Shown here one piece after another: positions 24,282-32,394 of a stretch of DNA of 64,000 nucleotides. How positions within the stretch are numbered: position 1 is the first letter of the stretch; each line of letters opens with the position of its first letter. The notes beneath the pieces were generated by a model. The model worked only from the letters and a program-made list of their open reading frames with translations. It did not search any database and was not told where the DNA came from. This DNA comes from Euzebya pacifica. GTDB lineage: Bacteria > Actinomycetota > Nitriliruptoria > Euzebyales > Euzebyaceae. The DNA lies in contig NZ_CP031165.1 of assembly GCF_003344865.1 (NCBI RefSeq), forward strand, positions 3,353,910-3,417,909. The letters are read 5' to 3'. A program made the translations under genes and the position numbers.

Positions 24282-24887
24282 TCAGGTGCCGTCCGTCGTC
24301 CAGCAGCCGCCGTGGTGCCCTGCGCCGGCGGTACGGGCCTCCGCGAACGCGACGTCGAGCTCGGCGGCGTAGCCGGGGGCCTCGTGCCGGAAGTCGTCCA
24401 GGTACCGGTCGTCGGCCATGCCGTTGCGGGCGAGGACGACCCCGAGGTCCCGGCCGTCGGGCAGGACGACCCGGGCGACGGTCCGGCCGTGGGTGTCGGT
24501 GGAGTACGGCGCGACGGTGAACCCGTCGACGAGGTGCGCGGCGGTGTACGCCGTCGACTCCGACCCGCCGCACTCGCCCACCTCCGGGGTGTTGACGAGC
24601 CCGACCCGGTACTCGACCCCGTCGGAGGCAACCCAACTGTCCCCGTCACGCTGGTCGACGACCGTCAGCAACACCAGCCTGACACTGACCGCCCCATCGG
24701 CCGCCGCCGGAGTGACGGCCGGGGCGAGCGTCCCGGGGCCGGCCAGCCCATAGGCGGTGATGGACCCGGCCAACAGCAGTGCGGCCGTCAGCCGCAGCAG
24801 GACGACACCGGGGCGGCGTGACAGGTCGGCGGGCGGCCGTCCGGACGGCACGGGCACGTGGGTCGGTGATGTAGATGTCTGGGGCAT
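24282..24887 (-). CDS. Exported thermonuclease-like (SNase) domain protein
   Basis: A protein of about 201 residues with an N-terminal membrane or signal segment (VLLRLTAALLLAGSITAYGLA, about residues 28-48). A staphylococcal-nuclease-like domain follows. Family landmarks are visible: VDQRDGDSW for the first acidic site, YRVGLVNTPE in place of the usual R-x-x-G-I-D-x-P-E, and THGRTVARV with the second catalytic Arg. Asp in the DAPE position is Asn here, so calcium binding or activity may be changed. The start is uncertain (24887 or GTG at 24956). It lies upstream of the Ltp-repeat gene on the same strand, and the two could be co-transcribed. Expected activity is extracellular DNA/RNA cleavage. 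Confidence 0.7.
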   Translation of the reverse strand: MPQTSTSPTHVPVPSGRPPADLSRRPGVVLLRLTAALLLAGSITAYGLAGPGTLAPAVTPAAADGAVSVRLVLLTVVDQRDGDSWVASDGVEYRVGLVNTPEVGECGGSESTAYTAAHLVDGFTVAPYSTDTHGRTVARVVLPDGRDLGVVLARNGMADDRYLDDFRHEAPGYAAELDVAFAEARTAGAGHHGGCWTTDGT

Positions 24888-25039
24888 GGCGGAGTCCGGG
24901 TCCGTGTCGGCGGGAACGGGTCCCCTGGACCGTTGCCCGGCGGTCCGGTCCGACACGACCGGGTTCCCTGCGGATCGGCCGCCCTGACCGGTACCGGCCC
25001 CGCAGCACCCTGCGGACCCGAACCGACCACGGAGACGCC

Positions 25040-25300
25040 TTGACCTCCCTTGTCCTCGTCGACAACGACGCCCTCGACGCCTACGTCGACACGCTCATCA
25101 CCACGGGCCTGACCGCTGCCGACTGGCGTCTGCCGGTCTACCCGGACGACGACCTCGAGTTCGTCGCGCACATCGGCGTGCAGAACGCCCTCAACTTCTG
25201 CTTCTTCAACCCGGCCGCCGACGGCAAGTAAACCGTCACCCACGGCGGCATCCCGTGGACCGGCGCGATGGCCCTGTGTGCCGCGCTCCCGGCCCCAAGC
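25040..25300 (+). pseudogene. Fragment resembling queuosine salvage proteins, with an in-frame stop
   Basis: A TTG start behind CACGGAGACGCC opens a 63-codon frame ending at TAA 25229-25231. The frame stays coding-like past the stop (THGGIPWTGAMALCAAL). The pattern of an acidic N-terminus, NALNFCFF, then a glycine and ALCAAL resembles the middle of the Q_salvage (queuosine 5'-phosphate glycosidase) family, where NFCFW and a later ALCAA-like helix are conserved. The rest of that family's domain is absent. I read this as a nonsense-mutated fragment. It could also be an unrelated small gene. Confidence 0.35.
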
Positions 25301-25593
25301 ACGAGACCTACCCGTTCCAGGCCGGCTACTGCCAGTTCTGCGACGAGGACATCGAGACCAGCGGGGCATGGGTCGAGGTGCAGATCGCACAGACCTACGT
25401 CGTCCACGTCGACGACCGGTCCGAGCTGTCCCTGGACGCCGACTACCCCGACCACCTGATCGCCTGGCGGGACCAGATGGGTCCCAACCCGACCACCGTC
25501 AGCGACTACGACGTCGACTTCGAGCTGCACGACATCCCGCCACAACAGGCCATGTGGCAGGGCGCCCTCGACGGCAGCAAGTTGCCCCCGTAG
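25255..25593 (+). CDS. Hypothetical protein with one CxxC
   Basis: A 112-residue acidic soluble protein, GTG at 25255. It has a CQFC knuckle near residue 26, followed by a strand-rich region and an acidic end. The coding character is good from about residue 14 onward. The first residues overlap the Q_salvage-like fragment in another frame, so the true start may have been lost in a deletion joining the two. No clear ribosome binding site. Family unknown. Confidence 0.45.
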   Translation: MDRRDGPVCRAPGPKHETYPFQAGYCQFCDEDIETSGAWVEVQIAQTYVVHVDDRSELSLDADYPDHLIAWRDQMGPNPTTVSDYDVDFELHDIPPQQAMWQGALDGSKLPP

Positions 25594-25751
25594 GGGTACA
25601 GCGTGTCATCGACCCAGCTGCGCCGCGCACCGGGGGTTGGGTTCATGTCGGCATCGTCCTGCGTACCCGCCCGGTGGGCAACCCGCTGCGGCCGCCATCG
25701 CGGCTACGCTCTCCCCTCGCACGACGCATGTCCCCCCGAGAAAGCCGAGCA

Positions 25752-28700
25752 GTGTTCTCCCCCGTCGATCAGCAGCCCGATTTCCCGGGCATGGAAACTG
25801 CCGTCCTGCAGCGCTGGAAGGACCACCAGACCTTCCAGGCGTCCCTCGAGGCACGCGCCGACGGGCCGCTGTTCTCCTTCAACGAGGGGCCACCGACCGC
25901 CAACGGCAGGCCAGGCGTGCACCACGTCGAGGCGCGGGTCTTCAAGGACATCTTCCCCCGCTACCGCACGATGAAGGGCTACCGGGTGCCCCGCAAGGCC
26001 GGCTGGGACTGCCACGGCATCCCGGTGGAGCTGGAGATCGAGAAGAAGCTCGGCTTCACCCACAAGCAGGAGATCGAGGACTACGGCGTCGAGGCGTTCA
26101 ACGCGCTGTGCCGCGAGTCGGTGGAGACCTACGTCGACGAGTGGACCCGCCTGACGGAGCGCATCGCGTTCTGGGTCGACACCGACGACGCCTACTGGAC
26201 GATGGACACCTCCTACGTGGAGAGCGTCTGGTGGAGCCTCAAGCAGCTGTGGGACGCCGGGCTGCTCTACGAGGGCCACAAGGTCCTGCCGTACTGCGGG
26301 CGCTGCGGGACCTCGCTCTCGGACCACGAGGTCGCCCAGGGCTACGACCAGGCCGAGGACCCGTCGGTGTACGTCCGTTTCCCCCTCACCGACGGAGCCC
26401 TGGCCGAGGCGGGGGCGTCGCTGGCCGTGTGGACGACGACACCGTGGACGCTGATCTCCAACACGCTGGTGGCCGTCGGCGAGGACGTCGCCTACGTGCT
26501 GGCGCAGGGCGACGGTGATGCCTACCCCGTGGTCATCGCCCGTGACCTGGTCGAGGCGGTCCTGGGCGAGGGCGCCACGATCCACCGCGATGTCGCCGTG
26601 CAGGAGCTGATCGGCCAGCCCTACCGTGCCCCCTTCGACTACGTCGTCCCCGAGGGCCGGGCCCACTACGTCACCACCGCCGACTTCGTCACCACCAGCG
26701 ACGGCACCGGGCTCGTGCACATGGCGCCCGCGTTCGGCGCTGACGACTACGCCATCGGCCAGCGCGAGGGCGTCGAGGTCGTCAACCCCGTCGACCTCGA
26801 GGGACGGTTCACCGAACGGGTCACGCCATGGGCGGGCCTGTTCGTCAAGGACGCCGACGCGGGGATCATCGAGGCGCTCCGCGAGGCCGGCCTGCTGATC
26901 AGGGCCGAGACCTACACCCACACCTATCCCTTCTGCTGGCGGTGCAAGAACCCGCTGCTGTACTACGCCAAGCCGTCCTGGTACGTCGCCACGTCGCAGT
27001 ACAAGGACAAGCTGCTGGCCGTCAACGCCGAGGTCGACTGGCATCCCGAGCACATCCGCGACGGCCGCTACGGCGACTGGTTGTCCAACAACATCGACTG
27101 GGCGCTGTCACGGTCCCGCTACTGGGGTACCCCGCTGCCGGTGTGGCGCTGCGACGGCTGTGAGGACACCATCTGCGTCGGCTCCCGAGCCGAGCTCGGC
27201 GATCTCGCCGGTTCGGACCTGTCGGCGCTGGACCCCCACCGGCCCTACATCGACGACATCACCTTCGAGTGCCGGCGCGACACCGGCGACGGCCCCTGCG
27301 GCGGCACGATGACCCGCGTGCCCGACGTGATCGACGCCTGGTACGACTCCGGTGCGATGCCGTTCGCCCAGTTCGGCTATCCCTACGCCGAGGGGTCGGA
27401 GCAGACGTTCAGCGAACGCTTCCCGGCCGACTACATCTGCGAGGCCATCGACCAGACCCGCGGCTGGTTCTACTCGCTGATGGCCGAGTCCACGCTGCTG
27501 TTCGAGCAGAACAGCTACCGGACCGTCCTGTGCCTCGGGCACATCGTCGACGCCGACGGCAAGAAGATGTCGAAGTCCCTGGGCAACATCATCTCGCCGT
27601 GGGAGATCGTCGACCGGCACGGCGCCGACCCGCTCCGCTGGCTGCTGCTGACCGATGGATCCCCGTGGATCAACCGTCGGGTCGGGCACGGACCCGTCGA
27701 GGACGTCGTCCGTCGGTTCTTCCTGACGCTGTGGAACAGCTACTACTTCTTCGTCACCTACGCCCGGATCGACGGGTGGACCCCCGACGCACGGCCCGCC
27801 CCGCCGGTTGCCGAACGGCCGGTCATGGACCGCTGGATCCTGTCCGAGCTCGCCCAGCTGATCACGACCGTGGACGAGGGGCTGGAGGCGTTCGACGCCA
27901 CCACCGCCGGTCGTGCGCTGGAGGACTTCGTCGACGGCCTGTCCAACTGGTACATCCGTCGGACCCGGTCGCGGTTCTGGGCAGCGGGCACGTCGGCGGA
28001 CAAGGACGCGGCCTTCGCCACCCTGCACGAGTGCCTCGTGACGCTGTCGGCGCTGCTGGCCCCCTTCACCCCCTTCGTCGCCGAGTCGCTGTACGACAAC
28101 CTGGTGTGCACCGTCGACGCCGACGCGCCGGACAGCGTCCACCTGCTGGACTTCCCCGTGCCCGACACGACAGCCGACGACGCCGACCTCCGACGCGCCA
28201 TGGCTGCGGCCCGGCAGGTCGTCACCCTCGGGCTGCGGGCCCGCAACGAGGCCCAGATCGGGGTGCGTCAGCCCCTCCCCCGGGCGCTGGTCACCCTGCC
28301 CGACACCGATGGGTGGGACCGTGTTGCCGGTGTGGTCGCCGACGAGCTCAACCTCAAGGCGATCGAGCTGAGCGAGGGCGGCGACACCGTCAGCTACCAG
28401 CTCAAGGCCAGCTTCCGCGACCTCGGCCGCGTGTTCGGCAAGCAGACCCCCGACGTCGCCGCCGCCATCACCTCCGCCGATCCCGATCCGGTCGTCGCGG
28501 CAGTGCGCGCCGGGCAGTCCGTCGACCTGATGCTGGCCGACGGCACACCGGTCACCGTCGACCCGTCGATGATCCAGGTCGTGGAGGAGTCCCGGGAGGG
28601 CTGGACGGTGGCCACCGAGGGCGGCGTGTCGGTGGCGCTGGACCTGACCGTCGACGACGTCCTGCGTCGTGAGGGCCTGGCCCGCGAGCTGATCCGGACC

Positions 28701-28919
28701 ATCAACGACCAGCGAAAGCAGCTGGACCTCCAGCTGTCGGACCGGATCCGGCTCGAGCTGGCCATCGACGGTCAGCTCGAGCAGGCGGTGGCCGACCACC
28801 GCGAGACCATCTGCCGCGAGACCCTGGCAACCGACATCACCGACGGCGCCGCCTCCGGCGGGGCGTTCGTCGAGGTCGGCGGACACGCCGCCCGCATTCG
28901 TATCGAGGTCAACCGATGA
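25752..28919 (+). CDS. ileS: Isoleucyl-tRNA synthetase
   Basis: A class I aminoacyl-tRNA synthetase of about 1,055 residues that charges tRNA-Ile. The HIGH-type motif region is GPPTANGRPGVHH at about residues 47-59. The CP1 editing domain contains WTTTPWTL near 225. The tryptophan-flanked core with CxxC knuckles (YCGRCG, FCWRCK) and KMSKSLGN near residue 605 follow. The length fits the long, archaeal/eukaryotic-like IleRS type, which is often linked with mupirocin tolerance. I prefer GTG 25752 (FSPVDQQPDFP) over ATG 25728 because it fits the family N-terminus. I found no T-box leader in the 158 bases before it. The stop overlaps the next gene (ATGA). Confidence 0.97.
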   Translation: MFSPVDQQPDFPGMETAVLQRWKDHQTFQASLEARADGPLFSFNEGPPTANGRPGVHHVEARVFKDIFPRYRTMKGYRVPRKAGWDCHGIPVELEIEKKLGFTHKQEIEDYGVEAFNALCRESVETYVDEWTRLTERIAFWVDTDDAYWTMDTSYVESVWWSLKQLWDAGLLYEGHKVLPYCGRCGTSLSDHEVAQGYDQAEDPSVYVRFPLTDGALAEAGASLAVWTTTPWTLISNTLVAVGEDVAYVLAQGDGDAYPVVIARDLVEAVLGEGATIHRDVAVQELIGQPYRAPFDYVVPEGRAHYVTTADFVTTSDGTGLVHMAPAFGADDYAIGQREGVEVVNPVDLEGRFTERVTPWAGLFVKDADAGIIEALREAGLLIRAETYTHTYPFCWRCKNPLLYYAKPSWYVATSQYKDKLLAVNAEVDWHPEHIRDGRYGDWLSNNIDWALSRSRYWGTPLPVWRCDGCEDTICVGSRAELGDLAGSDLSALDPHRPYIDDITFECRRDTGDGPCGGTMTRVPDVIDAWYDSGAMPFAQFGYPYAEGSEQTFSERFPADYICEAIDQTRGWFYSLMAESTLLFEQNSYRTVLCLGHIVDADGKKMSKSLGNIISPWEIVDRHGADPLRWLLLTDGSPWINRRVGHGPVEDVVRRFFLTLWNSYYFFVTYARIDGWTPDARPAPPVAERPVMDRWILSELAQLITTVDEGLEAFDATTAGRALEDFVDGLSNWYIRRTRSRFWAAGTSADKDAAFATLHECLVTLSALLAPFTPFVAESLYDNLVCTVDADAPDSVHLLDFPVPDTTADDADLRRAMAAARQVVTLGLRARNEAQIGVRQPLPRALVTLPDTDGWDRVAGVVADELNLKAIELSEGGDTVSYQLKASFRDLGRVFGKQTPDVAAAITSADPDPVVAAVRAGQSVDLMLADGTPVTVDPSMIQVVEESREGWTVATEGGVSVALDLTVDDVLRREGLARELIRTINDQRKQLDLQLSDRIRLELAIDGQLEQAVADHRETICRETLATDITDGAASGGAFVEVGGHAARIRIEVNR

Positions 28920-29572
28920 CTGCACGCACCCTGCTCCGCCGAACCCTGTTCCTGGCCGGCTTCCTCGGCCTGGTCGCCGGGGTCGTGTGGAGCCGCAAGG
29001 AGCTCAACGAACCCAACGACCGCACCGGTTCGGCGATCCCCCTCCCCCGGGTGCCCAGGGGCACCGACCGGATCGCCGACGCACGCCTGGTGGCACGTCC
29101 GGAGGAACCCGAGTGGGTCGTCGACCTGGCGGGTTGGGTCCCCAAGGCGATCCGGAACCGGCCCCTGCAGGTCGTGGCCATCCTGTGGGCGTTCCCCTCG
29201 ACGCTGGTGGGGCTGGTCGTCGGCCTGCTGAGCGGCGCGAGGCCGACCCTGCGCGATGGCGTGGTCGTCTTCTCCCCCGTCCGCGGACCGGTCTGCTTCG
29301 CGCTCCACCGAGGAGGGTTCGCCGCCACGACCCTGGGGCACGTGGTCCTGGCCCGGCACCAGCCGTCGGACGCCCTGATGGCCCACGAGCTGGTGCACAC
29401 CCGCCAGGCGGAGCGGCTGGGCCCGCTCATGGGACCGGTCTACTGGTACCTGCTGGTCCGCTACGGCTACGCACGCCATCCCATGGAGCGAGCCGCCCGC
29501 GTTGCCGGTCGCGAGGCCAAGCACCTGGGCGGCGGGCACACCCGACCAACCGCACCCCCCGTCCACACCTAG
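28916..29572 (+). CDS. Membrane protein with metalloprotease-like HELVH motif
   Basis: A 218-residue protein with an N-terminal segment at about residues 8-25 and a second hydrophobic stretch at about 84-105. The C-terminal part reads LMAHELVHTRQAERLG, then YGYARHPMERAA. HExxH followed by a downstream HPxE motif is what zincin metalloproteases look like (two His and a later Glu as zinc ligands), so a membrane protease is plausible. The overall fold does not match a family I can name. ATG at 28916 overlaps the ileS stop by four bases, so it is translated with ileS. Confidence 0.65.
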   Translation: MTARTLLRRTLFLAGFLGLVAGVVWSRKELNEPNDRTGSAIPLPRVPRGTDRIADARLVARPEEPEWVVDLAGWVPKAIRNRPLQVVAILWAFPSTLVGLVVGLLSGARPTLRDGVVVFSPVRGPVCFALHRGGFAATTLGHVVLARHQPSDALMAHELVHTRQAERLGPLMGPVYWYLLVRYGYARHPMERAARVAGREAKHLGGGHTRPTAPPVHT

Positions 29573-29583
29573 GCTCCGCCCCG

Positions 29584-31695
29584 ATGGGCCCGCGGCGCAG
29601 TCCTCGACCGGGTCGCCTCGCCTCGTGCGGGACGATCGGCGTGCGTGCGCGTGCCCGCGGGGTGCTCACCGCCCTCCTGGTGATGGCGTGCGTGTGGTCG
29701 ACCGGCATCAGCCCGGCCTCGGCCGACCCAACGCCCGCGACGACCGGACAGGACGCGGCGGCCCTGGCCGGCGGGTGGCTGGCCCGACAGATCACCGCCA
29801 GCGGGTCCCCACGAGGCACCAACACCGCCACGGACGTGCGCCCCGCCGGTTGGGCGGTCCTCGGCATGCTGGCCGGCGGGGTCGGCGAGACGGCGGCCGG
29901 GCGGGCCACCGCCGCGATCTCCTCGGCGATGACGGACCGGCCACTCGACGAGGTGGATACCGGTGAGCTGGCGATGGCCATCGTCGTTGGCGTCGCGCGG
30001 AGCGCACCGCTCGTGGTCGGGCCCGATGACCTCGACCTCGTCGCGGCCCTGCAAGCTCGAACCCAGTCCAGCGGCGTCGACGAGGGGCTGATCGGCTCGT
30101 CGTCGCTGCTGCAGGAGCCGGTGACCACCCACAGCCTCGGGTTGCTGGCGTTGCGAGCAGCAGGTGTCCAGGCCACGGAGGCCCAGCAGCGATGGCTGAT
30201 CGAGCAGCAGTGCCCGTCCGGTGGGTGGCCGCTGTACCGCAGCGCCCCCGCTCGGTCGACGGGAACCTGTGAGCTGCTCGTGCCCGACATGTCGTTCACC
30301 GCCCTTGCCGCACAGGCCGCGGCGGCTGCCGGCATCGAGGTGCCGTTCGACGTCGAGCCGTTCCTGCGCGCCTCCAGCAGCCCCACGGGGGGCTTCGCAC
30401 CCGCACCGGGGTTGTCCCCGACCCCGGTGGCCACCGCGCAGGGGATCTCCGCCCACCGCGCGCTGCTGGGATCGGAGCCCGACGAGACCTGGGCAGGCAC
30501 GGCCGGGACGCCGCAGCAGGTCCTCCTGGCCGAGCAGCTGGGCTGCGGCTGGCACGGAGAGGACCGGGGCGCGGTCCCCGACCGCATGCTCGACACCGCC
30601 GGGGACGTCACACAACCCTCCGCCGACGAGCCGGGTGTCGCCGGCCCCGTCGAGGACGTTGCTGCTGCCGCGCTGGCCTGGGCCGGCATGCTGCTGCCGG
30701 CCGTCCCCGGCGGGCCGCGTGTGGGCGACCCCTTCCCGGACTGCCCCGTGGCGACGTCCCGGGCGGCCGGCAGCGACCGGGTCGCAACCGCGGTCGCCCT
30801 GTCGACCGAGGCGTTTCCCGACGGTGCCCCGGCCGCGGTCGTCGCGACGGCCGCTGGCTACGCCGACGCGCTCGCCGCCACGGCGCTGGCCGGTCGCCTC
30901 GGCGGCCCGGTGCTGCTGACCCCGCCGGCTGACCTTCCGACGGTGGTCGTCGACGAGCTGACCCGCCTGGGCGTGGAGGAGGTGGTGCTGATGGGCGGCC
31001 CCGCAGCCCTTGCCCGACGTGTGGAGGCGACGGCTGCGACGGTGGAGACCGTGGAGACCGTGCGGCGCATCGCCGGGGAGACGAGGTTCCAGACGGCTGC
31101 CGCGGCCGCCGAGGAGGTGGGTGGGAACCGCGCCTTCCTCGCCAGGGGTGCGGGGCCGGCCGACCGGGCGCCGTGGGCCGACGCGTTGGCCGTGGGTGCC
31201 TGGGCCGCGACGCAAGGCATCCCGGTGCTGCTGACGGAGGCCGATGTCCTGCCCGAGGAGACGGCCGCGGCCCTCGACGGACGTGCGGAGGTCATCCTCG
31301 TCGGCGGAACGGCGGCCGTGTCGGAGGCGGTGGCGCAGCACGCGTCGTCCCACGCGGACGCGATCCGTCGGATCGGCGGGGGCAGCCGCTTGGCGACCTC
31401 CGCGATGGTGTTCGTTGCCGCCCGCGCCGACGGCGTCGACGTCGACCGGGTCGCGATGGCCACGAGCGCGGACTATCCCGACGCGTTGGCGGCAGGGCCG
31501 GCGGTGGCCGCGCTCGGTGGCAGCCTGCTGCTGGTCGATCCATCGGCAGGCATGGCGAACCCCGACACCGCCAACGCCCTCCTCGACGTCGACTTCGTCG
31601 TGGACGACCTGCTCGCCGTGGGGGGCGTCGTCGGGCTGCCCGCCAGAGTGCTGGCCGACGCGGCGGTGCTGGTCCGCGAGGGCACCGACGGCTGA
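29584..31695 (+). CDS. Secreted cell-wall-binding repeat (CWB2) protein
   Basis: A 703-residue precursor with a long basic signal peptide, cleaved probably near residue 48 after ASA. Residues about 55-380 hold helical repeats with motifs such as PAGWAVLGML, THSLGLLALRAAG and CPSGGWPLY, like the alpha/alpha toroid of prenyltransferase/cyclase-type secreted proteins. Residues about 395-700 contain three CWB2 repeats, marked by DRVATAVALS, VVLMGGPAAL, VILVGGTAAV and similar strands. CWB2 repeats anchor proteins to anionic cell wall polymers. It starts 11 bases after the previous gene. It may display or trap a ligand at the surface. The substrate is unknown. Confidence 0.8.
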   Translation: MGPRRSPRPGRLASCGTIGVRARARGVLTALLVMACVWSTGISPASADPTPATTGQDAAALAGGWLARQITASGSPRGTNTATDVRPAGWAVLGMLAGGVGETAAGRATAAISSAMTDRPLDEVDTGELAMAIVVGVARSAPLVVGPDDLDLVAALQARTQSSGVDEGLIGSSSLLQEPVTTHSLGLLALRAAGVQATEAQQRWLIEQQCPSGGWPLYRSAPARSTGTCELLVPDMSFTALAAQAAAAAGIEVPFDVEPFLRASSSPTGGFAPAPGLSPTPVATAQGISAHRALLGSEPDETWAGTAGTPQQVLLAEQLGCGWHGEDRGAVPDRMLDTAGDVTQPSADEPGVAGPVEDVAAAALAWAGMLLPAVPGGPRVGDPFPDCPVATSRAAGSDRVATAVALSTEAFPDGAPAAVVATAAGYADALAATALAGRLGGPVLLTPPADLPTVVVDELTRLGVEEVVLMGGPAALARRVEATAATVETVETVRRIAGETRFQTAAAAAEEVGGNRAFLARGAGPADRAPWADALAVGAWAATQGIPVLLTEADVLPEETAAALDGRAEVILVGGTAAVSEAVAQHASSHADAIRRIGGGSRLATSAMVFVAARADGVDVDRVAMATSADYPDALAAGPAVAALGGSLLLVDPSAGMANPDTANALLDVDFVVDDLLAVGGVVGLPARVLADAAVLVREGTDG

Positions 31696-31734
31696 GGCCC
31701 CCGCGAGGGCAACCCTACGCGGGAGGATGCAGAC

Positions 31735-32286
31735 CTAGGCGGGAGGTGGAGGTGGCGGCGGCGGTGTTGCGGCCGGACGCGTCGGCCCGGAGGAGGATGC
31801 CGGTCGGGGGCTCGCACCGGGGGGTGCCCAGCCGCCGCCCTTGGGGGCTGCCGGCGCGGACGTGGGCGGCGCGACGGGTGGAGGTGCGGGGGCCGGCGGA
31901 GGTGTGGACACCGGTGGGGTTGCCGCAGGCGGCGCCGCGGGCGCCGGGGGTGCCGAGTCCTGCACCGCGGGCGGCGTTGCGGAGGCCCCGCTCAGGTCGG
32001 TGGTGACGTCCTCGTCACGCGACAGGGCGTCTTGCCCGTTGCCGCTCCACCCGGCACCCTTCCACGTGGCGGCCGGCGCATCGTCACCGGAGGTCGTCGT
32101 GGGTGCTGCGGCACGGACGGGCTTGGGTCGCCGGTTGCCGCGGAGCACGCCGACCAGCAGGAACACCCCCGCAGCCAACGCGGCCGCGATGGAGACGTAG
32201 ATGAGGTCGAGCTCCTCGGAGAACAGACCGCCGATCAGCAGGCTGACGGCTGAGACGAGGACGAGGATGAGGCTGATGAGGATCAC
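31735..32286 (-). CDS. Two-segment membrane protein with proline-rich tail
   Basis: A 183-residue protein with two hydrophobic segments at about residues 1-22 and 29-48. A basic stretch (RGNRRPKPVRAA) and a disordered Ala/Pro/Ser tail with long proline runs at the end follow. The tail is probably cytoplasmic by the positive-inside rule. It is the last gene of the leftward division cluster, 108 bases after divIVA, and converges with the CWB2 gene. Such tails often bind partner proteins at the pole or septum, but this is only suggested by position. Confidence 0.7.
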   Translation of the reverse strand: MILISLILVLVSAVSLLIGGLFSEELDLIYVSIAAALAAGVFLLVGVLRGNRRPKPVRAAAPTTTSGDDAPAATWKGAGWSGNGQDALSRDEDVTTDLSGASATPPAVQDSAPPAPAAPPAATPPVSTPPPAPAPPPVAPPTSAPAAPKGGGWAPPGASPRPASSSGPTRPAATPPPPPPPPA

Positions 32287-32394
32287 GCGTTGGCCTTCGG
32301 CCGCGAACGAACGGATGCGGAACGAGCCCGAGCGTACTGCCTCGATCGCCGACGCCCGGACAGGTCCGGGGTCCGGTCGTCCGAGGCCCTCGGT

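Noticed and set aside
1-25600. Integrated prophage
   Set aside because: No integrase, terminase, portal, capsid or tail genes are seen; Ltp-repeat and XRE genes alone are not enough.
25594-25751. T-box leader expected before an actinobacterial ileS
   Set aside because: I looked for the conserved GGGTGGnACCGCG-type T-box sequence and specifier stem and found no acceptable match in these 158 bases.
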